From Fluoribacter gormanii (lineage in GTDB: Bacteria > Pseudomonadota > Gammaproteobacteria > Legionellales > Legionellaceae), in NCBI RefSeq assembly GCF_900156395.1, contig NZ_FTNL01000001.1:145995-209994 (forward strand): 64,000 nucleotides of DNA, read 5' to 3'. A program made the position numbers and the translations under genes. Position 1 is the first letter of the stretch, and every line of letters begins with the position of its first letter. This document shows positions 18,387 to 26,147 of the stretch, piece after piece. The notes under the pieces were generated by a model. That model ran no database searches and was not told the DNA's origin. It saw nothing but the letters and a program-made list of their open reading frames with translations.

Positions 18387-20105
18387 ATGCTTGATTTTAA
18401 ATTGCTACGTGAGCCACAAACAGGAGAACAATATATTGAAACTTCTCTTTGTGGCAAACCCCTTCTTACCACCCCTCAGTTGAACAAAGGAACGGCGTTC
18501 ACAAATGAAGAAAGAAAAGAGTTTGGCCTATTAGGCAAGCTACCTCATCGGGTTGAAACTTTGGATGAACAAGTTAAACGAGCTTATTTGCAATATTCCA
18601 GTTATACGACGCGATTACAACAAAATATTTATTTAAACAATTTGCACGATAAAAATCAGATCTTATTCTATAAATTAATCAATCGCCATTTAGGCGAAAT
18701 GTTACCGACAATATATACTCCGATAGTAGGAACTGCGGTAAAACGATTTAGTCATGAGTATAGACAACCTCGCGGTTTATATATTTCCCATTCTGATAAG
18801 AACCAAATAGAAGAAATATTAAAAAACCGTTCTAATCCAGAAATTGATGTGATTGTGGTTACCGATGGAGAAGGAGTCTTGGGTATTGGTGATCAAGGTA
18901 TTGGAGGAATGGATATTCCCGTTGCCAAACTAATGGTCTACTGTTTATGCGGAGGCATTGAGCCAACTCGCACATTACCGATATTTCTTGATGTAGGCAC
19001 AAACAATCAGGATCTCCTCAATGACCCTATGTACCTAGGTTGTCGTCATCCGCGCATCAATCCGGCAGCATATGATGAATTTATATCCACTTTTGTTCAT
19101 GAGATTCACAAACAATTCCCCAATGCTTTTTTACACTGGGAAGATTTTGGTCGAGGGAATGCTCGACGTATTTTGGAAAAATTTCAAGATCAATTGTGTA
19201 CCTTCAATGATGACATTCAAGGTACTGGTGCCGTCACTTTAGCTGCTTTATTAGCGGCCTGTGATGTAACCGGTTCAAAACTTCATGAGCAGCGCATTGT
19301 TGTTTTTGGTGCAGGATCAGCGGGAACTGGAATTAGTGATCAAATTATCGATGCGATGGTACGTGAAGGAATTAGTCCAGAAGAAGCATATCAACGATTT
19401 TGGTTAATCGATCGACAAGGTCTGTTACTCAATACCGATCCCGATCTTACCGAAGCACAAAAGTGCTATGCACGAGATCCTAAGGAAATTAATAAATGGG
19501 CCATCAATGAAAAACAGCATCCCTCACTTACCGATACGGTTAGACATGTAAAACCTACAGTACTTATAGGTTGTTCTGCACAACCAGGAGCTTTTTCACA
19601 AGACATCATTGAAACCATGTCAGTCAATTGCGAACGCCCTATTATTTTTCCCTTGTCCAATCCAGATGAAAAATGCGAAGCAAAACCAGCAGATATATTA
19701 ACCTGGAGTCAAGGTAGGGCTTTAATTGCTACAGGTACGGCGTTCCCTGAGGTTGAATATCACAATCGAATGGTACAAATTGCTCAATGCAATAATGCAT
19801 TGGTCTTTCCTGGCATAGGATTAGGAGTGCTCGCTGTTAACGCAACAAAGCTAACAAAAGAAATGATTCTGGCCGCCGCGCATGCTTTATGCAAGTTTGC
19901 ACCAAGTAAAAAAGAAAGTTACTTGCCTTTATTACCCTCTTTGGATAATGCGCAAACCGTTGCCAAAGAAATTGCGGTTTCCGTAGCTCGCTGCGCTATC
20001 GATTCAGGGCTCGCACAAAAAAATAATGATGCTGATTTAGAAAAACTAATAGAAGACATGTTTTGGGAACCAAGATATTTGCCATTTAAGTATAAAAAAG
20101 CATGA
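18387..20105 (+). CDS. maeA: NAD-dependent malic enzyme (oxidoreductase, decarboxylating)
   Basis: Malic enzyme converts malate to pyruvate and CO2 with reduction of NAD(P), linking the TCA cycle to pyruvate. From ATG 18387 (preceded by GAG) the protein is 572 residues, close to E. coli MaeA (565). Landmarks are LPTIYTPIVGTAV, VTDGEGVLGIGDQG and the metal-binding FNDDIQGTGAV, followed by the NAD-binding IVVFGAGSAGTGIS. An upstream extension of 32 residues in the same frame (from 18291) lacks family similarity and overlaps the divergent lipoprotein gene, so I reject it. It is followed by a MITE-like inverted-repeat element. Confidence 0.95.
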   Translation: MLDFKLLREPQTGEQYIETSLCGKPLLTTPQLNKGTAFTNEERKEFGLLGKLPHRVETLDEQVKRAYLQYSSYTTRLQQNIYLNNLHDKNQILFYKLINRHLGEMLPTIYTPIVGTAVKRFSHEYRQPRGLYISHSDKNQIEEILKNRSNPEIDVIVVTDGEGVLGIGDQGIGGMDIPVAKLMVYCLCGGIEPTRTLPIFLDVGTNNQDLLNDPMYLGCRHPRINPAAYDEFISTFVHEIHKQFPNAFLHWEDFGRGNARRILEKFQDQLCTFNDDIQGTGAVTLAALLAACDVTGSKLHEQRIVVFGAGSAGTGISDQIIDAMVREGISPEEAYQRFWLIDRQGLLLNTDPDLTEAQKCYARDPKEINKWAINEKQHPSLTDTVRHVKPTVLIGCSAQPGAFSQDIIETMSVNCERPIIFPLSNPDEKCEAKPADILTWSQGRALIATGTAFPEVEYHNRMVQIAQCNNALVFPGIGLGVLAVNATKLTKEMILAAAHALCKFAPSKKESYLPLLPSLDNAQTVAKEIAVSVARCAIDSGLAQKNNDADLEKLIEDMFWEPRYLPFKYKKA

Positions 20106-20112
20106 TAATCTG

Positions 20113-20276
20113 TAGAGCGTGTTGACATTTGGTGTCACGGTCAAAAACCAAGCTAATTTGCGCAAGTTTCAGCTTGAGTTCGTTAAATAGAGCTGGCTAT
20201 TCGCCTCACTCAAGTTAAAATTTACACTAAATTATCCCGATTTTTGACTCGCGCCCCCAAATGCCAACACGCCCTA
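20113..20276. mobile_element. MITE-like element with 20-bp terminal inverted repeats
   Basis: A 164-bp non-coding element in the gap between convergent maeA and the chagasin-like gene. The ends TAGAGCGTGTTGACATTTGG (20113-20132) and CCAAATGCCAACACGCCCTA (20257-20276) are inverted repeats matching at 18 of 20 positions. Pairing continues inward (GTCAAAAAcC against tTTTTTGAC). A second inner palindrome pairs CTTGAGTTCG with the GCCTCACTCAAG side. The whole element can fold into one long hairpin. No transposase is present. The ends suggest a non-autonomous transposon remnant, though no clear target duplication is visible. Confidence 0.65.
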
Positions 20277-20284
20277 GCCTGCAA

Positions 20285-20659
20285 TTATTTCCCATCAGTT
20301 TTTACAAAATTTACTGTAATACTTTTCAAAGTTGCGGTATTAGGCTCCCAAGATCGAGCATATTTAAGTACAATTACTGTACTTTCGGGATAGTTTTTCC
20401 CCTTCTGTTTCGCAAAAGTGAAATGCATTTGCCCACCAGCGCCAATAAGGTTAGTTTTTGGTCTTTCATAAGTACTACTACGGAGTGTTAATATATCTTT
20501 ATCGAAGCGCACAATCGACCATTGAAATCCTGTAGTTGGATTTGCAGGTAACGTTACGACAAAACTTGGATCATTAACATTAACGTTCATGGATAAATTA
20601 TTATTTGCCTGGATCATCGTTGAAAAACCAAGAAGCAATAAACTTAGTACGGTTTTCAT
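20285..20659 (-). CDS. Chagasin-family (I42) cysteine protease inhibitor, exported
   Basis: A 124-residue protein with a signal peptide (about 1-18). Its mature immunoglobulin-like domain carries the three inhibitory loops of family I42: NPTTGF (40-45), GAGG (73-76) and RSW (102-104, canonical RPW/RPF). Members block papain-type cysteine proteases by wedging these loops into the active-site cleft (established for chagasin). Export suggests action on envelope or host-vacuole proteases (cathepsin-like), or on the bacterium's own secreted papain-like enzymes. It stands alone, convergent with maeA. The assignment is by motif order; the target is unknown. Confidence 0.85.
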   Translation of the reverse strand: MKTVLSLLLLGFSTMIQANNNLSMNVNVNDPSFVVTLPANPTTGFQWSIVRFDKDILTLRSSTYERPKTNLIGAGGQMHFTFAKQKGKNYPESTVIVLKYARSWEPNTATLKSITVNFVKTDGK

Positions 20660-20809
20660 TAACCAACTCCTTTTGTATATTCTACAATCAGTTTAGTCTA
20701 TTTCATCGGGTTCTGTTACGTTATTCTTTTAATTCAGCCTAAAAGACTCTCCAAACACATTTCACTAAAATGATCAAAATCCTAAATGATCTGAATGAAA
20801 GATAACTAT

Positions 20810-20836
20810 TTGACTCTATTAATTAAATTGTATACT
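20810..20836 (+). promoter_or_regulatory. Candidate sigma-70 promoter of the 20868 gene
   Basis: TTGACT at 20810-20815 and TATACT at 20831-20836 are good hexamers, but the 15-bp spacer is shorter than optimal. It lies 32 bp upstream of the start codon. Confidence 0.4.
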
Positions 20837-20867
20837 CTGCGCAAAGCTCAATCACCGAGAGGATTTT

Positions 20868-21371
20868 ATGTTAAATTTAATTGGCTGGGATGAAATTAGT
20901 GAAATACTCGATTTAAAAAACGAAGCAGGAGATGAAAATTATTTTACAGGAATCATTGAGCGAACGGTAAGTACATATCGAGAACGTCCTGGTTTTTTTA
21001 CTCCATACCGAGATGGTCAGGAGTTCGCAGGCCAATTGTTGGCGCCAATTTGGTATCCTTTAATATCTACACTTGGTACGGCTTTTATGGCATTTACTGC
21101 AATTGTTGCTGCGTGTTACTTCGTTGGATTCATGTTACTCGGTCTATTATCGATTGTAATGATGAGTGCTGAATATCGTAATACAGCATTAGAGGGAGTC
21201 ACAAACAGTCTTGCGCTAACCGGTTTAACGCTTCTTGGAACTACAGCAGGCCTGCTGTTGACACTTCTAAGCATTCCACACAGTATTATATCACTTGGTA
21301 CTCGTCTCACTGCCACCGCTGTTTCAGCAACAACTGATGGTTGTGATGACAATTATCAATTTAGCTATTGA
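20868..21371 (+). CDS. Membrane protein of unknown family
   Basis: A 167-residue protein with a soluble N-terminus (1-60; MLNLIGWDEISEILDLKN) and two hydrophobic regions (about 64-97 and 112-147). Each is long enough for a helical hairpin. A short polar tail follows (TTDGCDDNYQFSY). GAGAGGA precedes ATG 20868. I do not recognise the family. Small soluble head plus helical hairpins is a pattern seen in several Legionella proteins of unknown role, including membrane-inserted effectors, but no specific evidence for translocation is visible. It is upstream of the ETF-QO gene on the same strand with a 163-bp gap, so probably separate. Confidence 0.65.
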   Translation: MLNLIGWDEISEILDLKNEAGDENYFTGIIERTVSTYRERPGFFTPYRDGQEFAGQLLAPIWYPLISTLGTAFMAFTAIVAACYFVGFMLLGLLSIVMMSAEYRNTALEGVTNSLALTGLTLLGTTAGLLLTLLSIPHSIISLGTRLTATAVSATTDGCDDNYQFSY

Positions 21372-21534
21372 TTTTAAGCAGCGTTGCGGAACACAGGAAT
21401 GCAGTATAATCGCTCCCGCGCTGTGATACGCTTCACCCAAGTTTCTGAGCATATTAATTTTCAATATAAATCTTGATATTAGCGCCTGGAAAAGCGATTA
21501 TTTTATCTTTTTATAATCACAGTTAGGAGCGCGT

Positions 21535-23163
21535 GTGGAACACGAAACCATGGAATTTGATGTAATCATCGTCGGTGCGGGACCGGCGGGGTTATCTGCC
21601 GCGATAAAATTGAAGCAGCTGGCTATGGCTGCCAAAAAGGAATTATCTGTTTGTATTTTAGAAAAAGGAGCTCAGGTTGGCGCACATATTCTTTCTGGTG
21701 CGGTCCTGGAACCGAAAAGCCTTAAAGAATTACTTCCTGATACGTGGCAAGATGCACCTCTTGATACCGCGGTAACTGAAGATTTATTCTATTTTCTAAC
21801 ACAAAAAAGTTTCTATAAACTCCCTACCCCCAAACCCATGCATAATGAAGGCAATTATATTATTAGTCTGGGCGAACTTTGCATGTTTCTTGCTCAACAA
21901 GCAGAATCTCTGGGTTGCGAAATTTATCCTGGCTTTGCTGCAGTTAATGTACTTTATAATGATAAAAATCAAATTATTGGTGTTGCAACCGGGAATGTAG
22001 GCCTCGATAAAAATAAAGAGAAAACGAATAACTATCAACCTGGAATGCACTTACTTGCCAAGCAGACATTACTTGCTGAAGGATGTCGTGGACAACTTAG
22101 CCAAAGCCTGATGGTACGTTACCACCTCAGAGATAAAGCAAATCCACAGACCTATGGATTGGGGATAAAGGAAATATGGCAGATCAAAGAGGAACATCAT
22201 AAACCAGGACAAGTAACTCATACTGTGGGATGGCCAATGGATTTAGCTACCTACGGTGGTTCGTTTATCTATCATTTATCGAAACAACGTGTCGCTATTG
22301 GTTTTGTAGTTGGTTTGGATTATAAAAATCCCTGGTTAAATCCTTTTGCAGAGTTTCAACGTTTCAAAACGCACCCACTAGTTCAACCTATTTTAACTGG
22401 AGGCGAGCGCATCAGTTATGGTGCGCGTGCGCTTAATGAAGGTGGGTGGCAATCGTTACCAAAGCTTACATTTCCGGGTGGCGCTTTAATTGGTGATGCT
22501 GCAGGTTTCCTTAATGTTCCCAAAATCAAAGGAATACATACAGCAATGCAATCAGGCATGCTTGCAGCAGAGGCTTGCTTTGAAGCGCTACAACAAGAAA
22601 ATGGAGTACAAGTTGAGTTAACTAGTTATCCAGAAAAAGTTAAAAAATCCTGGCTAGAAAAAGAACTCTATTCTGTACGCAATATAAGACCAGGATTTAA
22701 ATACGGTTTAATTCCAGGTTTGATCAATGCAGCTTTTGAAACATACATTACCCGTGGACATTCTCCATGGACACTAGCGAATCATGCTGATCACAGTGCA
22801 TTGATTCCAGCAAATAAAGCAAGGAAAATAAATTATCCCAAACCCGATGGTGTGCTCACCTTTGACAGGCTGTCATCTGTCTTTTTATCTAATACCTATC
22901 ATGAAGAAAATCAACCCTGCCATCTCGTATTGAAAAAACCTCAATTGGCAATAGATACTAATTTAAAAACTTACGCATTCCCGGAAGGTCGGTATTGCCC
23001 TGCAGGGGTATATGAAATTATTGAAGAAGAACATGGTCCCAAATTACAAATTAATGCTCAAAACTGCATTCATTGTAAGACCTGTGATATCAAAGACCCT
23101 CGACAAAATATTGTTTGGCATGCCCCAGAAGGTGGCGGTGGACCAAATTATTCCGGAATGTAG
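21535..23163 (+). CDS. Electron transfer flavoprotein-ubiquinone oxidoreductase
   Basis: ETF-QO passes electrons from ETF (reduced by acyl-CoA and other dehydrogenases) to ubiquinone at the inner membrane. The 542-residue protein starts at GTG 21535, with AGGAG five bases upstream. It has an N-terminal FAD motif (VIIVGAGPAGLSAAIKL), the family block EKGAQVGAHILSGAVLEP and the second FAD contact GGALIGDAAGFLNVPKIKG. The C-terminal 4Fe-4S ferredoxin-like cluster region has CPAGVYEI and NCIHCKTCDIKDP, supplying the cluster cysteines. A strong rho-independent terminator follows. No etfAB genes are in the window. Confidence 0.95.
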   Translation: MEHETMEFDVIIVGAGPAGLSAAIKLKQLAMAAKKELSVCILEKGAQVGAHILSGAVLEPKSLKELLPDTWQDAPLDTAVTEDLFYFLTQKSFYKLPTPKPMHNEGNYIISLGELCMFLAQQAESLGCEIYPGFAAVNVLYNDKNQIIGVATGNVGLDKNKEKTNNYQPGMHLLAKQTLLAEGCRGQLSQSLMVRYHLRDKANPQTYGLGIKEIWQIKEEHHKPGQVTHTVGWPMDLATYGGSFIYHLSKQRVAIGFVVGLDYKNPWLNPFAEFQRFKTHPLVQPILTGGERISYGARALNEGGWQSLPKLTFPGGALIGDAAGFLNVPKIKGIHTAMQSGMLAAEACFEALQQENGVQVELTSYPEKVKKSWLEKELYSVRNIRPGFKYGLIPGLINAAFETYITRGHSPWTLANHADHSALIPANKARKINYPKPDGVLTFDRLSSVFLSNTYHEENQPCHLVLKKPQLAIDTNLKTYAFPEGRYCPAGVYEIIEEEHGPKLQINAQNCIHCKTCDIKDPRQNIVWHAPEGGGGPNYSGM

Positions 23164-23170
23164 CATAAAA

Positions 23171-23205
23171 AAACAGGTTGCATTTAAAATTCAACCTGTT
23201 TTATT
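23171..23205 (+). terminator. Rho-independent terminator after ETF-QO gene
   Basis: AAACAGGTTG (23171-23180) pairs perfectly with CAACCTGTTT (23192-23201) around an 11-base loop, followed by TTATTTATTT. It lies 7 bp after the stop codon. Confidence 0.85.
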
Positions 23206-23345
23206 TATTTATTGAACACTCTATCAAAAAAATGCCATTTTATTAGTGTTTTTTTAATCATTCTCAATCATAATTCGCCCTCGAAAAATTAATAGTGAAA
23301 GCCTCAGGCTATTTCTTGATGATTAAATCATATTAAAGGGTACCT

Positions 23346-24851
23346 ATGTCCAGATTAACAAAAATACATAAAAAAATACTTGCCAATTTTAATACTTATG
23401 TATCAGACACAACTCAAGTCCAGTTATTAGCTGAAAATATTAAGCTGTTTGAAAAAATACCAGCTCGCTATTTGAAGAAACTCTATAAAAATATAACTGC
23501 CTTTGATTTTGCAGAAAATAACGACGCTCTATTAATTATTGCGTACAGCTATATCCACTATTCTTATGAAAATAAAGAACGTTCAACTCTTGAAAACTCG
23601 CTTATTCTGTTAGACAAAGCGAATACTTGTTTTCAGAGAATTATTGATTCCCATGCATTACTCCATCCTTCTCAATTGAATGAAATTCACTCAGAGCACC
23701 AATTAAAAGCCAACTTTCAATTACATAAAGTTAAGTTACTTAAGGCTGAAATTCAGCTTTTTTATATTGAAAAAGAAGAAAAAAATAATATCCCAAATGC
23801 AGCTTTAATAAGAAAAGAGCTAACAGATATTATTGATGCATACACTAACTTTAAAAGAATATTAGATAGTAAATATAAAGATAGGATTCTTAGAGCTAAA
23901 CTTTCAATCAATAACGACCTCTTGGATTCGATTGAAACAGGACTTGGTCAGGCAAATGATTTATTAAGAAAATTACCACGACAACACGCCCCAAAACGAC
24001 ATTTCTCTGAAACTATTTCGGAAAATAATTCTGAGCAGAAAAGTACGCAAGACACGCCGAAAAGAAAGAAAATGAAGTACGTCGAAACAAACAATAACAA
24101 ATCAAGTCCGGTAAGTTCATCCGAGACACAACAAATAGATTTAGATAATGAAAACTCCAGGCCTGAATGGGATGGTTTGGCGGCGTTAACCATCGTTGCG
24201 ACCAATACAGCCCCTATGGAGGTTCATCAGCCGCATGACATGATTTCTTCAGGCATACCCCAACCTTCTCTGCCTCGATTTATAGAAGACAGTAAAATGT
24301 TTCTGAACAAGCATCAAGAATGGTCTAAGGTATATTTTGATCTACATAGAGATTATTCAAAACTGCAAAGAACTGACAAATTTCTCGAGAAAATCGCTCA
24401 TTCGCTATTGTTAGCCGCAGTTCGATTAAAAAAAGAAAGTACTGTATTTAAAGATGAGCAATTCAATCCTGTAGTTCAAGTCGCGGTGCAGTTCCTTCTA
24501 TTTATTTGTGGAATAGGAACACAATCAAATTTTGAAGCATTAGAAAAACAAAGTTTATTAGCGAATACTTATTCTTCACTTTTGAAACCGTTTATTCGTT
24601 CATTTCTTCATGTCCCACCAGAAAAACTCATTAGCCACTTAAGGATGCAATTTGCTTCTGAAACATCAGCTAATATTTCATTTCGTGGCTTAGAAATTCG
24701 AGAAATTGTCGAACTATTATTTAAACATTTTGAAAGCGTATTAACTGCTGATGATTATGAAAGAGTAACAGAATGTTGCCTTAATGGTTTAGTGCAAGCG
24801 CATGATAAGTTAGTTGAGCAAAATGCTGCTAAATTTAATTTCACAGTATAG
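23346..24851 (+). CDS. Unknown protein, candidate secreted effector with basic NLS-like motif
   Basis: A 501-residue soluble protein with no signal peptide or membrane segment. Residues 1-210 are helical and Lys-rich. Residues 215-290 are a low-complexity, Ser/Asn/Gln-rich linker holding a strongly basic PKRKKMK cluster (about 237-243), with a weaker PKRH element about 20 residues before. Residues 300-501 form a second helical domain (FRGLEIREIVELLFKHFESV near the end). The modular shape, lack of a known bacterial domain and lower GC fit the profile of Dot/Icm effectors, and the basic cluster resembles a bipartite nuclear localisation signal. Family not recognised; the effector call is inference. 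GGGTACCT precedes ATG 23346. Confidence 0.6.
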   Translation: MSRLTKIHKKILANFNTYVSDTTQVQLLAENIKLFEKIPARYLKKLYKNITAFDFAENNDALLIIAYSYIHYSYENKERSTLENSLILLDKANTCFQRIIDSHALLHPSQLNEIHSEHQLKANFQLHKVKLLKAEIQLFYIEKEEKNNIPNAALIRKELTDIIDAYTNFKRILDSKYKDRILRAKLSINNDLLDSIETGLGQANDLLRKLPRQHAPKRHFSETISENNSEQKSTQDTPKRKKMKYVETNNNKSSPVSSSETQQIDLDNENSRPEWDGLAALTIVATNTAPMEVHQPHDMISSGIPQPSLPRFIEDSKMFLNKHQEWSKVYFDLHRDYSKLQRTDKFLEKIAHSLLLAAVRLKKESTVFKDEQFNPVVQVAVQFLLFICGIGTQSNFEALEKQSLLANTYSSLLKPFIRSFLHVPPEKLISHLRMQFASETSANISFRGLEIREIVELLFKHFESVLTADDYERVTECCLNGLVQAHDKLVEQNAAKFNFTV

Positions 24852-24870
24852 CTATAAAAACTAGTTCTTG

Positions 24871-24941
24871 AGGTTGGTGAAGCGAAGTAGAAATTAACGC
24901 ATCGAGTTAAGTTAACTTCGCATACTTCGCTCACCCACACC
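24871..24941. repeat. Dispersed palindromic element, diverged copy
   Basis: Left arm aggttggtgaagcgaagtag (24871) and right arm acttcgctcacccacacc (ending 24941) form an inverted repeat that matches the GGTGAAGCGAAG part of the GTAGCCTGGGTG family. It lies between two effector-candidate genes. Confidence 0.55.
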
Positions 24942-24988
24942 ATTTCTTGCTGCTGCAGGAACAATTTTTCTGTAAGTTAAACCCAGAT

Positions 24989-25017
24989 TTGACAGCAACT
25001 ATTAGGAATACTATTAT
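24989..25017 (+). promoter_or_regulatory. Strong sigma-70 promoter for the 25048 gene
   Basis: TTGACA at 24989-24994 and TATTAT at 25012-25017 are separated by exactly 17 bp. The predicted start site near 25024 gives a leader of about 24 bases before ATG 25048. Confidence 0.65.
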
Positions 25018-25047
25018 GACAATAAATAACCTACATGGATGATATTT

Positions 25048-25803
25048 ATGCAGATTAAAGACTTAATCCAGTTCTATAAAACAATCGGAAATCCTCAAAA
25101 TCAATCCTTGCACAGTAGCTTCGGAATTATTAAAAGCAAATTTGACGAGTTTATTCTATATTCTCTGGATTCAGGAGCAACTAACTTAGACACGCTCAGT
25201 CAAAGAATTAAAAGCAACCTACTTTCTTTCCAGAAATGTGGTTTATCCCCAGAAATTGTCTCAGAGATTGCTCTGGATATAAAAAATGGTGGACATAACA
25301 TTTTCAAGTTGATTGAAGATGAGTTGAAAAACGATAAAGAAGAGTCATTGACCTTTGAAGAAATCACTTATTTTTTATTGAATGGAAATAACGACCGTGT
25401 TGATGTTTTATCCAGCGACGCTTGGAAAAGAAAAATTAAGGATGAGCTTCATTCTTTTTTTAATTGCTCCAATAGAACTTTTAAAAAAGATGAACACAGC
25501 AATTATTCTGCTGAAGAACTATATAATGAATTGAGTGCTCTTTTAAAAATTAAAGATGGCAATGAACTCTATGAAAAAGGAAGCAATGATCGATTAGCTG
25601 CATTAATGATTTGCTCTACCCCTGAGCTAGTAAGCACCTTAAAGGATTCATGTAACCTAGGCATTAATGCAATTACCAAAAAATGGTCAGAAAAATACCC
25701 CGAACATCGAAGTGAAATTAATTGTATGATGAACGAGGTGGCGAAATTTAGTGATCAATGTATTGATAAAAAAATGCTCGATACATTAACAAAAAATCTC
25801 TAG
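25048..25803 (+). CDS. Unknown soluble protein, effector candidate
   Basis: A 251-residue protein from ATG 25048 (MQIKDLIQFYKTIGN). An ATG three codons earlier is an alternative. It is mostly helical and charged, with no signal peptide, membrane helix or recognised motif. Cysteines are scattered (FQKCGLS, FFNCSNR, MICSTPE). It follows a good promoter, and a palindromic repeat separates it from the 23346 gene. Its AT-rich composition and position among other unrecognised genes make an effector or lineage-specific role plausible, but nothing in the sequence proves it. No function assigned. Confidence 0.6.
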   Translation: MQIKDLIQFYKTIGNPQNQSLHSSFGIIKSKFDEFILYSLDSGATNLDTLSQRIKSNLLSFQKCGLSPEIVSEIALDIKNGGHNIFKLIEDELKNDKEESLTFEEITYFLLNGNNDRVDVLSSDAWKRKIKDELHSFFNCSNRTFKKDEHSNYSAEELYNELSALLKIKDGNELYEKGSNDRLAALMICSTPELVSTLKDSCNLGINAITKKWSEKYPEHRSEINCMMNEVAKFSDQCIDKKMLDTLTKNL

Positions 25804-26147
25804 GTTCTAGCCAGGATAGATGACCTGGTAATATAATAGTTACCGGCGCGCATGGAGATAGGGTTACTTTTCACCCGCTTTTGCTGCCGGTACGTGCTCT
25901 CTAACAAGCCAAGTGATTATGTAATGAATTGATGATTATAATCAATTTATTCAAAAATTCATCAAGCCTAATTCATGAATGAATTACATATCGAGCTTTC
26001 GCATTTAATAAAAATGCATCATCAGCAAGTAGCAAACTTACAGACAGTTGCTACTTGCTGAATCAATACCAATCCTTATATCCTACCCATTGATGATTAT
26101 GGATAAAATACCCCCATTATAAGTAAGATAAACCCTAAATCAATTGG
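25804..26147. other. Intergenic region between two convergent unknown genes
   Basis: A 344-bp region with no coding potential on either strand. It contains a weak ACCGGC/GCCGGT palindrome (about 25842-25900) and a strong 13-bp perfect inverted repeat at 26023-26060, listed separately. It probably serves as transcription-stop space for both convergent genes. Confidence 0.5.
26023..26060. terminator. Perfect 13-bp hairpin between convergent genes
   Basis: CAGCAAGTAGCAA (26023-26035) and TTGCTACTTGCTG (26048-26060) are an exact inverted repeat with a 12-base loop. On the minus strand a T-rich stretch follows after a few bases (ATGATGCATTTTTATT), so it could end the plus-strand gene, the minus-strand gene or both. 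Confidence 0.5.
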
